10,197 nucleotides of DNA from Desulfobulbaceae bacterium (GTDB taxonomy: Bacteria; Desulfobacterota; Desulfobulbia; Desulfobulbales; Desulfurivibrionaceae): assembly GCA_003517965.1 (NCBI GenBank), contig DOZO01000030.1:44329-54525 (forward strand), read 5' to 3'. Below are positions 1-8,677 of the stretch, piece after piece. Position numbers and translations under genes: made by a program. The notes beneath the pieces are model-generated. The model worked only from the letters and a program-made list of their open reading frames with translations. It searched no databases and was not told where the DNA came from. Each line of letters starts with the position of its first letter. Within the stretch, counting starts at the first letter, position 1.

Positions 1-1120
<1,120 letters not shown>

Positions 1121-1131
<11 letters not shown>

Positions 1132-1528
1132 GCGGACAGGGTTCAGCCGGAAAGGCAATCAGCAACACGGGCAGATTTGCTCTGGTTATGGGGTGGAAAT
1201 TGTTCTGGCCGCCGCTGTCATTGTTGCTGCGGTCTGTGCCCTCGCTTTGTTTTTTCCTCCCTCCATCGGTAGAGAGATCAGTTTTACCGCCCCCTACCAG
1301 CCAAAACCGGAATGGTATTTTCTCTGGTTTTATCAGGCGGCGCGCTATTTTCCGGGAGACTGGGCTTTTTGGGGCCTTGTCTTTCTGCCGGCCCTGGTTT
1401 TTATCGGTTTGTTTATAGTCCCCGGTCTTGATAGGAACAGCGGCAGGGGTCGAGTCTTGGCCCTTGGCGTATGTGGTCTGATTGCTGCGCTGATTTTTGG
1501 CCTGACTGTGCTTTCTTTAATCAGGTGA
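1121..1528 (+). CDS. Cytochrome b C-terminal half (subunit IV/PetD-like) of a b6c-type complex
   Basis: A membrane protein of about 135 residues matching the C-terminal domain of cytochrome b. Three hydrophobic segments are visible (about residues 26-46, 82-102 and 111-133). Between the first two lies QPKPEWYFLWFYQ, containing the PEWY motif (residues 63-66) that shapes the quinol-oxidation (Qo) site of bc1 and b6f complexes. A stretch like the 'FFPPSIG' before it is also typical of the family. It carries no haem ligands, as expected for this half; those are in the gene at 2022-2678. The start is uncertain. ATG 1121 overlaps the preceding regulator by 11 bases and gives a normal N-terminal length before the first helix, but has a weak ribosome site; GTG 1193 is an alternative giving a shorter N-terminus. 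In known b6f operons subunit IV follows cytochrome b6, whereas here it precedes both the Rieske and b6-like genes. Confidence 0.85.
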
Positions 1529-1536
1529 TCGGCAGG

Positions 1537-2025
1537 ATGAGCAAGGGGAACAAAAAAAATCGGCCACCCGTATTTGTCAGGCGGCATTTTCTGGTCAGCC
1601 TGGCTCAGGCGATGTTCGCGCTGGTTGTTCTTTTTTTTGGCTCTGTTTCCCTGGTTTTTCTCCTGCCCAGAAAAAACCTAACAAGGCAGCCACGTTTGGT
1701 TGGGATTCTTGATGAGGAGGAACTGCCGGGCCAGGGGGTGAAACGGATCGAGTTTGCTGGAGCGGCGGCAGCCGGACGGCGACCGGTTAATCAGCGGGTC
1801 TTTGTGGTGAAAAAAGCGGCCCGGCTCTTTGCCTTGTCTGCCCGCTGTACCCATCTTGGCTGCCTGGTCGAATGGTCGCGCCATCGGCAGCGTTTCGTCT
1901 GCCCGTGTCATGGGGGGATGTATGACGATGAAGGTCTGGTAGTGCAGGGCCCACCATCTGGCCCCCTTGCCCGGATCCCGATTTTTATCCGGGATGGCCG
2001 GGTGTATCTTGAAATGGACGGATGA
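1537..2025 (+). CDS. Rieske [2Fe-2S] iron-sulfur protein of the cytochrome b complex
   Basis: A 162-residue Rieske protein. The N-terminus has a twin-arginine-like sequence (VRRHFL, about residues 14-19) followed by a hydrophobic anchor (about 19-43), consistent with Tat export and retention as a membrane anchor. The cluster motifs are CTHLGC (104-109) and CPCHGG (122-127): C104 and C122 with H106 and H125 would ligate the cluster, and C109 and C124 would form the usual disulfide. GPPSGPL (138-144) matches the proline-containing loop. These features indicate a high-potential respiratory Rieske protein that takes one electron from quinol at the Qo site. ATG 1537 is chosen because AGGTGA at 1523-1528 lies 8 bases before it and it starts 8 bases after the previous stop; reading further upstream would overlap subunit IV. 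It overlaps the next gene by 4 bases if that gene starts at 2022. Confidence 0.95.
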   Translation: MSKGNKKNRPPVFVRRHFLVSLAQAMFALVVLFFGSVSLVFLLPRKNLTRQPRLVGILDEEELPGQGVKRIEFAGAAAAGRRPVNQRVFVVKKAARLFALSARCTHLGCLVEWSRHRQRFVCPCHGGMYDDEGLVVQGPPSGPLARIPIFIRDGRVYLEMDG

Positions 2026-2678
2026 TTTTTATGAACAGGCTTTTCAGGCGCATTGAGCGGCGGTTTGAACTTTCCGCCTGCCACCCTTCTTTTCTTACCC
2101 GTAAGATTCCTGCGGGCTTAAGTTATCTGCACTGTTTCGGCGGGCTTGCCTTTGTCCTCTATCTGGTGCTGCTTCTAAGCGGAATGCTGCTGAGCGTTTA
2201 CTACCTCCCCTCTGAGCAGGAGGCCTTTCGCAGCGTAGTCGCGATTACCAGGGAGGTGCGCCTGGGTTTTCTCGTGCGAGGGATGCACCGCTGGGCCGGG
2301 CATCTCCTGCTGGTCCTGGTACTGCTCCACACCGTCAGGGTGGTTGTCCAGCGGGCTTATCTTCCCCCCCGTGAATTGAACTGGCTTGCCGGGGTCTTTA
2401 TCCTTTTGCTGCTTCTTGCCTCCGGTTTTACCGGGGCTCTTTTGCCTTGGGATCAGAAGGCTTACTGGACTACGGTGATAGCCTCCGGTATTGCTGGCAC
2501 GGCACCCTGGGCTGGGGAAACCTTTTTGCAACTTGTCCGAGGCGGCCCGGAGGTAGGAGGCGCCACCCTGCTCAGGTTTTACAGTCTGCATGTTCTTTGG
2601 TTGCCCTTTGCCATCAACCTGTTTTTGTGGGCGCATTTCCATATGGTCAAGCGCTTGGGGATCAAGGGAGGGCTTTAG
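2022..2678 (+). CDS. Cytochrome b N-terminal half (b6-like, with haem c_i cysteine)
   Basis: A 218-residue, four-helix cytochrome b6-type subunit. Haem b ligand pairs are visible with the expected spacings: H89 and H103 (13 residues between) in the second helix, and H190 and H205 (14 between) in the fourth. GFTGALLPWDQKAYW (135-149) corresponds to the conserved GVTGYSLPWDQ-type stretch after the third helix of b6. C38, within LSYLHCFGGLAF, aligns by eye with the Cys of FYCLGG in chloroplast b6, which covalently binds haem c_i (c_n) near the quinone-reduction site. Length and the 14-residue spacing in the fourth helix both fit b6 rather than full-length mitochondrial cytochrome b. The start at 2022 forms an ATGA overlap with the Rieske stop; ATG 2031 (MNRLFRRIERR) is an equally credible start. 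The two cytochrome b halves (1121-1528 and this gene) would form the quinol-oxidising membrane core. Confidence 0.93.
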   Translation: MIFMNRLFRRIERRFELSACHPSFLTRKIPAGLSYLHCFGGLAFVLYLVLLLSGMLLSVYYLPSEQEAFRSVVAITREVRLGFLVRGMHRWAGHLLLVLVLLHTVRVVVQRAYLPPRELNWLAGVFILLLLLASGFTGALLPWDQKAYWTTVIASGIAGTAPWAGETFLQLVRGGPEVGGATLLRFYSLHVLWLPFAINLFLWAHFHMVKRLGIKGGL

Positions 2679-4622
2679 ATGAACCTCCGTCCCGGTATCC
2701 TTAGCCGTTGGCTTGTTCCTGCCGTAGTTGTTCCGGTAATCCTTCTGCTGGTGGCTCTTTTTGCCTTTCTTGGCCACCGGGTCTGGCTGGACAGCTCGGC
2801 TGAATGTGTGCGCTGTCATGGCGATCAGCAAAAAGTGACGCAGATGGGCGCATCCTGGTCTTATGTGAGCGAGGAGTCGATGCGCAAGGAGTCCGGTCAT
2901 CCCTATATCTTGTGTCGGGATTGTCATCTGGGCAATGGTCGGGCGCAGGACAAGGAGGTGGCCCATCGCGGCATGTTGAAGATGCTGCTTGTCTCGGATG
3001 ATGGGGAACTGTTGGCGCGCAAGAGCCATTATCCTTACGGCCTGTCTCGAACCGGGACAGAGCGCATCTTCGGTTTTCTGCCCAAGAAGGAGGTGAACGG
3101 TGAATGGCTGTTTTATCCAGTGCGCAACATCCTCTGGCATGACCGGAATCCGGAAACCCTGAATTTTGACCCTTCCCTGGCGGCGAAAACCTGCGGCAAA
3201 TCCGGCTGCCATCCAGAGGAGCTGAAACAGTTTTTGCGGACTACCATGGCGACCAATCGGCGGCAGCGGACAATGAAAAGCTGGCAGGAGCCTTACGGCC
3301 CGCACAACTGCGGCCCTTCCTTCGCTGATCTGCCGCCCGGTGATGTGTTGCGCGGCGCGGGCCTTTCTTTTGAAAACACGGCAAAGATCGCCGGCGAGAT
3401 GAAGGTGCTATTTTCACCCCGGCAGGCGGCGGTGAAGCAGAAGCTGTGCAATGTCTGCCACACCGGTTGTCTGGATTGTCACTTCCAGCCGGGTGACGGC
3501 AAGGGTGTCCATCATTTTGCCAAGAAACCGGTGGCGGAAAGTTGCGCCGGATTTGGCCGCAGCACCAGCATGTGTCATGCCGGCTCCATGCAGAGCCGGA
3601 GGGGTGGCACCTATCTCGGCGGCGACTATTCGGTGCCTGCCGGAATGACGGCTGATACCCATCAGCAAAAAGGCCTGCACTGTACCGATTGTCATCTGGT
3701 CGGGGAAAAGGGCATGGGGGATATGGAAAGAAAGGCCGATTGTCGGGATTGCCATCGGCAGGTGGAAGAGGCTATTGCCGGCAGCGTCCATCGCCAGCTT
3801 TCCTGTGCCGCTTGTCACATTGGCGAACTGGGCGGCTACCAGATCACCGTATGGGGGCCAGGGATAGCGGCTGGAGAGAAAAATCCTTTTCATAAATATC
3901 TCTATTATGGAATCCAGAAGCCGCCTCTGTTGATGAAGGATCGCGGCGGCATCTGGCAACCGATGAAGGTCTGGCCCAACAGTGTGGGCAATATCAAGCC
4001 AGAGGTGGCCCCCACGGGTCGCTTTTTGTACCGCTGGCCCAAAGGAGAAAGCGAGGATGCTTACGCGGTGCTTGGCACGGTGAGCGCGGGGGGCAATGAT
4101 CGGCACCTTCTCTGGCTCGAAGCGGAACAGGCTTCTCATCCTTACGGCAAGGCGAGGGACTGCGCTTCGTGCCATAGAGGTGAAGAGCAAACGGTGATTT
4201 CCCGCTGGGAATTTGCCGATGATCAGGGCGCTGAATCCTTTAGCGGCGGCTATCGGATCGTGGCGGATGGCAGGGAACTGCGGATCGAAGGGCTTAAGAG
4301 CGATGGCCCTGTTCGTCCGCAGGCCGGGTTTATGCTGGAAGATTTTGCCCCGTGGCTGCGTTTTGCCAAGGCCTGGCGGGTGCCGGGTGATTTCGCCATC
4401 CGCACGGATCAGGGAAAGTACCGGCGCGAGCTGGCGGCCTTCACCTCTGTCCAGAAACGAATCACGGCCCTTGACCGACAACGGCAGGGGGAGGATGCCC
4501 GGCAACACAAAAAGTACCGCGCCCTGCGCAACCGGGTACTGCATAACCCCTCCGGGGAAAGCGACCGGCTGACCGACATATCCCCAGGCTTCAGCGACAA
4601 AAAGGAGAGGAAAGGCCCATGA
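2679..4622 (+). CDS. Membrane-anchored multihaem cytochrome c (8 CXXCH plus atypical sites)
   Basis: A 647-residue protein with an N-terminal hydrophobic anchor (about residues 11-32) and a large periplasmic part. Canonical haem c sites are CVRCH (43-47), CRDCH (79-83), CNVCH (257-261), CLDCH (264-268), CTDCH (335-339), CRDCH (355-359), CAACH (376-380) and CASCH (495-499). CGKSGCH (172-178) is a CX4CH site of the kind known in cytochromes c3, and C289-C299-H300 could be a CX9CH site. That gives 8 to 10 haems. The C-terminal 150 residues have no haem site and end in a charged helix-like tail. Start ATG 2679 directly follows the previous stop, with GGGAGGG at 2666-2672 as a strong ribosome site. 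It probably replaces a soluble cytochrome c1/f as electron partner of the Rieske/b complex. I do not recognise a named family. It could be an electron carrier or contain a terminal reductase or oxidase site; the sequence does not decide. Confidence 0.93.
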   Translation: MNLRPGILSRWLVPAVVVPVILLLVALFAFLGHRVWLDSSAECVRCHGDQQKVTQMGASWSYVSEESMRKESGHPYILCRDCHLGNGRAQDKEVAHRGMLKMLLVSDDGELLARKSHYPYGLSRTGTERIFGFLPKKEVNGEWLFYPVRNILWHDRNPETLNFDPSLAAKTCGKSGCHPEELKQFLRTTMATNRRQRTMKSWQEPYGPHNCGPSFADLPPGDVLRGAGLSFENTAKIAGEMKVLFSPRQAAVKQKLCNVCHTGCLDCHFQPGDGKGVHHFAKKPVAESCAGFGRSTSMCHAGSMQSRRGGTYLGGDYSVPAGMTADTHQQKGLHCTDCHLVGEKGMGDMERKADCRDCHRQVEEAIAGSVHRQLSCAACHIGELGGYQITVWGPGIAAGEKNPFHKYLYYGIQKPPLLMKDRGGIWQPMKVWPNSVGNIKPEVAPTGRFLYRWPKGESEDAYAVLGTVSAGGNDRHLLWLEAEQASHPYGKARDCASCHRGEEQTVISRWEFADDQGAESFSGGYRIVADGRELRIEGLKSDGPVRPQAGFMLEDFAPWLRFAKAWRVPGDFAIRTDQGKYRRELAAFTSVQKRITALDRQRQGEDARQHKKYRALRNRVLHNPSGESDRLTDISPGFSDKKERKGP

Positions 4623-5473
4623 GGCAAAGAACTGGTATTCTTACCATCCTGACCGTCGGCCTTGCCGCCCTGTTCCTGGTTTTGACAGGGCAGTCGGAAG
4701 CAGAGGCGGGCAAGGGCAATACCCTGACCTTCGGGGTGTACCCCTATGACAGTCCTACCCAAGTCTATAGCAGTTTCGAGCCCCTGGTTGCAAGTATCGC
4801 CAAGACCACAGGGCAAAAGGTCGAGATCGTCATCGCCCCCAACTATATGGCTCATATCGCCAATGTCAGCGAAGGTCGGGTCGACCTGGGCTTCATGGGG
4901 CCGTCGCCTTACATCAAGGCCCAAGACCGCTTTGGCGGGGTGGTGCTGTTGGCGCGGCTGGTTGCCCAGGGGCAGGGCAATGACCGGCTGGTGGTTATCG
5001 CCCACCGGGACAGCGGCATCAGTTCGCTGGCGGATCTGAAGGGCAAAACCTTCGCCTTTGGCGATCATCAGTCCTACGGCAGCCATTTTTACCCGCGTTA
5101 TCTGTTGAGCCGCGCCGGGGTTAAGTTGAAGGATCTCAAGTCCTACGATTACCTCGGCAATCATTCCCGGGTGGTGTTGGCCGTGGCCCATCGGGATTTT
5201 AACGCAGGCGGGGTGCGGGAAGACATCTATGAAAGGTATCGCGACCGCCCGATAAGAAAAGTCGCCGGGCCTTTTCTCATGCCGCCGCATGTGATCGTCT
5301 GTCGCAAGGGCCTGCCAGAAGAAACCCGAAAAAAGATTCAGGCCCTGCTTTTTGCCCCCATGAACCCGACGGTGCTCAAGGCCATCGATCCCCTGCTCAG
5401 CGGTTTTGGCCCGGTGGTGGACGCTGATTTTGCCGAGGCCCGTATGGTGGTTGATTACGTGGAGGATAAATAG
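4619..5473 (+). CDS. PhnD-like periplasmic substrate-binding protein (sensor partner)
   Basis: A 284-residue exported protein with an N-terminal signal sequence (hydrophobic about 7-23, likely cut near the SEAEAG region at 26-31). It then shows the PhnD/phosphonate-binding-type fold: LTFGVYPYDSP at the first strand, a lobe with APNYMAHIANVSEGRVDLGFMGPSPYIKA, and SLADLKGKTFAFGDHQSYGSH before the hinge, features typical of that family. No ABC permease or ATPase gene accompanies it. It is instead followed immediately by a histidine kinase, which suggests that it presents a ligand to the kinase. The tetrathionate sensor TtrS carries a PhnD-like domain fused to its kinase, so this may be a split version. 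That parallel is family knowledge; the ligand here is an inference and could be a sulfur oxyanion, phosphonate, phosphite or something else. The gene overlaps the cytochrome stop by 4 bases (ATGA) and has GGAGAGG-type ribosome site bases just upstream. Confidence 0.9.
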   Translation: MRQRTGILTILTVGLAALFLVLTGQSEAEAGKGNTLTFGVYPYDSPTQVYSSFEPLVASIAKTTGQKVEIVIAPNYMAHIANVSEGRVDLGFMGPSPYIKAQDRFGGVVLLARLVAQGQGNDRLVVIAHRDSGISSLADLKGKTFAFGDHQSYGSHFYPRYLLSRAGVKLKDLKSYDYLGNHSRVVLAVAHRDFNAGGVREDIYERYRDRPIRKVAGPFLMPPHVIVCRKGLPEETRKKIQALLFAPMNPTVLKAIDPLLSGFGPVVDADFAEARMVVDYVEDK

Positions 5474-7210
5474 ATGGGGATCAGGAGGGCCGTCAACAGC
5501 CGCTTGAGCATCCTGGTGCTGATTTCGGCGGCGGTGATCTGCGTGGCACTGATCAGATATGCGCGGGAGCTGCTGGTTGAGGATCTGCGCGACAAGGGCG
5601 AATCGATAGCCCGGCTGCTCTCGGTGGTGAGTATGGACGCCATGCTTACCCATGATTACGGCAATATGGAGCGCTATGTTTATCAACTGGTACAGGATCG
5701 GGACATCAGTCTGCTCAGGATCACCCGCGCCGACGGTGAGGTGATGGCCGAAGCGAAAAACGAGCGCCACCGGCACGAGACCTTCCGGGTGAGTTACCCG
5801 GTGGGCATCGGCACCTCCAGGATCGGCGAGGTAGAGGTCTTTTTTTCTATGGAACGGATCGCCCCCATCAGCCAGAAAATCGTCATCTTTGTCGTGGCCC
5901 TGGTGCTGGCTATCCATGCTATTGGCTTTCTGCTGAACAATCTGATTATCGAGCGGCTGGTGATCAGGCCGGTGGAGGCGCTGATCAGTGCAACTGGTCT
6001 GGTGCGGGACGGGGCTCTTGAAAGCCGGATTACCCTTGATGGGGCCCGGGAATTCAACGAACTGGCTGCGGCTTTCAATGACATGGCGAGTTCGCTGGAG
6101 GAAGGTTTTAAGGATCTCTACCAGAGCAAGAAGGATATCCAGACCGAAAAGGGCAAACTCGAAACCATTGTCCAGAACCTTGCCGACGGCCTCTTTGTCA
6201 GCGCCCCGGATGGGGTGATTATTTCCTTTAACCGGGCAGCGGAAAGTATTTCCGGCTACTCCGAGGAGGAGGCTCTGGGGTTGGGATGCACTGAACTGTT
6301 TAAAAGCAGGATCTGCGCCGATGCCTGCGCGCTCAGTAACACCGACCGCACCATTCGCAACAGGGAAACAGAGATAATCGCCAAGGACGGCAGACGCCTG
6401 GCGGTGTCGGTGAGTTCGGCGATTCTGCGCAACAGTGACGGCAAGGTGATCGGCGGGGTGCAGACCTTCCGGGACATCACTGAGGACAAGGAGAGGCAGG
6501 CCCTGTTTTTTCAGGCCGAGAAGCTGGCCGCTGTAGGCCGGATGGCTGCGGGTCTTGCCCATGAAGTAAACAATCCCTTGGGAAACATCGTGGGTTATGC
6601 GAAGCTGCTGCTCAAGGATCAGACCATAGGCGGCAATAGCCGCGAGAAACTGGAAATTATCGCTGAACAGGCAAGAAAGGGAAGTGAAATAGTCAGGGGG
6701 CTGCTTGATTTTTCCCGGCAGACCGGAGGAGTAAAGTCTCCTGTTTCGATCAACGAAATTCTTGGCGGTGTGGTTCGTCTTCTCGCTCATCAAGTCGAGA
6801 AAGACGGAAATCGGCTCACCGTGGTGTATGCTGATCTTCCAAGGGTAAATGCTGACCCAAAGCAGCTGGAGCAGGTTTTTTGTAATCTCTTGGGCAACGC
6901 CATGCAGGCGGTTGGCGATTCCGGCAATATCCAGGTACGCACGCAACGGACAGATACTGGTCAGGTTACGGTAACGGTGGCAGACGATGGCCCTGGTATT
7001 CCGTCGGATCAAAGAGGACGAATTTTTGATCCGTTTTTTACCACCAAACCGGCGGGAGAAGGAACTGGTCTTGGTCTTTCGATCTGTCTTGGAATTGTTA
7101 AGGATCATGGTGGAGTGATTGAGGTGGAAAGCGAACCGGGCAGGGGAACGACTTTTGCTGTTACCCTGCCGGCACTGGAGGAAGTGGATGTTCGAAATAC
7201 TTGTGGTTGA
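5474..7210 (+). CDS. Sensor histidine kinase (periplasmic sensor, HAMP, PAS, HisKA, HATPase)
   Basis: A 578-residue membrane kinase. The first transmembrane helix is about residues 10-28, then an extracytoplasmic region of about 105 residues (CACHE-like by pattern, not proven), a second helix (about 136-157), HAMP (about 158-212), a short coiled linker and a PAS domain (about 225-340). The HisKA box LAHEVNNPLGN has phosphoacceptor H363. The ATPase domain shows the N box (NLLGNAMQA, 471-479), DDGPGIP (504-510), FDPFFTTK (518-525) and GTGLGL (530-535). The PAS domain has a CX8CX3C cysteine cluster (C272, C281, C285). GGAGG at 5461-5465 precedes ATG 5474, which follows the previous stop directly. 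The periplasmic part is likely to contact the PhnD-like protein encoded just upstream, and the regulator overlapping its 3' end by 23 bases is the expected phosphotransfer partner. Confidence 0.95.
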   Translation: MGIRRAVNSRLSILVLISAAVICVALIRYARELLVEDLRDKGESIARLLSVVSMDAMLTHDYGNMERYVYQLVQDRDISLLRITRADGEVMAEAKNERHRHETFRVSYPVGIGTSRIGEVEVFFSMERIAPISQKIVIFVVALVLAIHAIGFLLNNLIIERLVIRPVEALISATGLVRDGALESRITLDGAREFNELAAAFNDMASSLEEGFKDLYQSKKDIQTEKGKLETIVQNLADGLFVSAPDGVIISFNRAAESISGYSEEEALGLGCTELFKSRICADACALSNTDRTIRNRETEIIAKDGRRLAVSVSSAILRNSDGKVIGGVQTFRDITEDKERQALFFQAEKLAAVGRMAAGLAHEVNNPLGNIVGYAKLLLKDQTIGGNSREKLEIIAEQARKGSEIVRGLLDFSRQTGGVKSPVSINEILGGVVRLLAHQVEKDGNRLTVVYADLPRVNADPKQLEQVFCNLLGNAMQAVGDSGNIQVRTQRTDTGQVTVTVADDGPGIPSDQRGRIFDPFFTTKPAGEGTGLGLSICLGIVKDHGGVIEVESEPGRGTTFAVTLPALEEVDVRNTCG

Positions 7211-8525
7211 TGATGATTTGAGAATGCGGCAGCTAATCGGGGAAATTCTCACCGAGGAGGGCTATGATGTCAGCCTGGTAGGTGATGGTCGAGAGGCCTT
7301 GCTACTACTTAAAGAAAAAGAATTTGACGTGGTGATCACCGATCTGAAAATGCCCTTTGTAGATGGAATCGAGATTCTGGCTTTTGCTCGTAAGGTGCAG
7401 CCTGATTGTCCGGTGGTTTTGGTTACCGCCAACGGCACGGTGGAATCCGCTATTGCAGCCATGAAAAATGGAGCTTATGACTACCTGCAGAAGCCGTTCG
7501 ACCCAGAAGAACTGGAGCTTCTGGTGGCGCGGGCGGTGGAACGGCGCTGGCTTGTGCACGAAAACAAGAAGCTGGCCGAGGAGGTAAAAAAGCTCAGCGG
7601 CGACGATTTTGTCGGCGCCAGCCGGGTTATCACCGAGATGAAGGAGTTGGTGGAAAAGGTGGCTCCACTGGACACCACCGTGTTGATTCAGGGAGAAACC
7701 GGCACCGGCAAGGAGCTGGTAGCGAAAATGATTCACCGGCGAAGTCGGCGGGCCAAGGGGGTTTTTCTGCCGGTCCATTGCGGAGCTCTGGCGGAAACCC
7801 TGCTCGAATCAGAACTGTTCGGGCACGAGGCCGGATCGTTTACCGGGGCGCAGGTCGAAAAAAAAGGCCTGTTTGAAGCTGCCGCTGCGGGCACGATCTT
7901 TCTGGATGAAATTAACAGCACCTCCCCGGCTTTTCAGGTGAAGCTGCTCAGGGTGCTTCAGGAGAATATGGTGATGCGGGTCGGTTCAGCACGGCCCATC
8001 TCCATTGATGTTCGGGTGGTTGCGGCCACTAACGTCGATCTTGGCAAGGAGGTGGCGGCGGGGAGATTCAGGCAGGACCTGTACTACCGGCTTAACGTGG
8101 TGACAGTTGGCATTCCGTCGCTCAAGGAAAGAAGGGACGACATTCCTTTGATCGCCTACCATTTTCTTAGCAGGTTTGCCGGTAAATTTGGCAAAGAAAT
8201 CGCCTCCTTTTCGCCTCCGGTCATAGAGAGGCTCATGGCCTATGTCTGGCCGGGAAATGTGCGGGAACTCGAAAACGTGGTAGAGCGCGCGGTTATTCTT
8301 GAGGCTGGTAAGGAAATTTCTCTGAAATCGCTTGTTGACGAATTGAAGGATGGGTCTATTGATCCTTTTTCCTGCATTGGTCTGATGCGCCTGGATGAGA
8401 TGGAAAAATTCCTCATTGCCCGAACCCTTCGCCTCCTTGATGGTCAGAAGGCCAAAGCCGCTGAGGCCCTTGGGATTGATGGCACCACCCTTTGGAGAAA
8501 GATGAAAAAATACTGTATCGAATAA
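7188..8525 (+). CDS. NtrC-family sigma-54-dependent response regulator (full length)
   Basis: A complete 445-residue regulator. Receiver domain 1-120: acidic pocket VVDDD (D8-D10), phosphoacceptor D52 in TDLKMP, T80 and the conserved K102-P103. AAA+ domain about 142-370: Walker A GETGTGKE (169-176), sigma-54 contact loop GSFTGA (216-221), Walker B GTIFLDEI (235-242), and WPGNVRELENV (354-364) near its end. Fis-type helix-turn-helix 421-441. ATG 7188 is chosen over any earlier in-frame start because it opens the receiver domain exactly and has GGAGGAAG at 7177-7184. The contact loop carries Ser where most of the family has Ala. It overlaps the kinase by 23 bases, so the two are almost certainly a cognate pair. 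Its likely target is the sigma-54 promoter immediately downstream (8711-8726), and perhaps also the redox operon. Confidence 0.96.
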   Translation: MFEILVVDDDLRMRQLIGEILTEEGYDVSLVGDGREALLLLKEKEFDVVITDLKMPFVDGIEILAFARKVQPDCPVVLVTANGTVESAIAAMKNGAYDYLQKPFDPEELELLVARAVERRWLVHENKKLAEEVKKLSGDDFVGASRVITEMKELVEKVAPLDTTVLIQGETGTGKELVAKMIHRRSRRAKGVFLPVHCGALAETLLESELFGHEAGSFTGAQVEKKGLFEAAAAGTIFLDEINSTSPAFQVKLLRVLQENMVMRVGSARPISIDVRVVAATNVDLGKEVAAGRFRQDLYYRLNVVTVGIPSLKERRDDIPLIAYHFLSRFAGKFGKEIASFSPPVIERLMAYVWPGNVRELENVVERAVILEAGKEISLKSLVDELKDGSIDPFSCIGLMRLDEMEKFLIARTLRLLDGQKAKAAEALGIDGTTLWRKMKKYCIE

Positions 8526-8565
8526 TCTCTTTTTTTAACTCTATGGCGTTTCCCCGCACCTTGGC

Positions 8566-8600
8566 GTTGCATTATGCAGGCTGGTTGCATTATGCAGGCT
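8566..8600. repeat. Two tandem 17-base repeats with palindromic core, candidate activator (enhancer) sites
   Basis: GTTGCATTATGCAGGCT occurs identically at 8566-8582 and 8584-8600, one base apart (period 18). Each copy holds TGCAT-T-ATGCA, a perfect inverted repeat around a single base, as expected for a dimeric helix-turn-helix protein. The repeats lie about 110-145 bases upstream of the sigma-54 promoter at 8711, the normal distance for NtrC-type enhancer sites, and directly downstream of an NtrC-type regulator gene. Binding by that regulator is inferred from position. Part of the second copy can also form a small hairpin (CAGGC at 8595-8599 with GCCTG at 8603-8607). Confidence 0.75.
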
Positions 8601-8677
8601 ATGCCTGTCTGGCCCGTCACAGTGCGCTTTTGCGGCCTTCCTTGCAAAAAGCAATGGGGCTCCAGTTTTATCCCTGC

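Noticed and set aside
3307..3312. Isolated cysteine C211 (NCGPS) as part of another haem site
   Set aside because: There is no following Cys-His at any plausible spacing.
4074..4088. TGGCACG followed by GC at the right distance inside the multihaem cytochrome gene, resembling a sigma-54 promoter
   Set aside because: The -12 element reads GCGC instead of TTGC, it lies inside a coding region, and it is over 500 bases from the next gene start.
2175..4544. Long minus-strand open frames opposite the cytochrome genes
   Set aside because: They are antisense to genes with clear haem and membrane motifs, and show no domain or ribosome site of their own.
4409..7252. A 947-codon open frame on the minus strand covering the PhnD-like and kinase genes
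   Set aside because: It runs antisense to well-supported genes and its translation is low-complexity, His/Gln/Pro-rich with no recognisable domain. It is what codon bias in a GC-rich gene leaves on the opposite strand.
8526..8540. T-run just after the second regulator's stop as a Rho-independent terminator
   Set aside because: Seven T bases are present, but I find no stable GC-rich stem directly before them.
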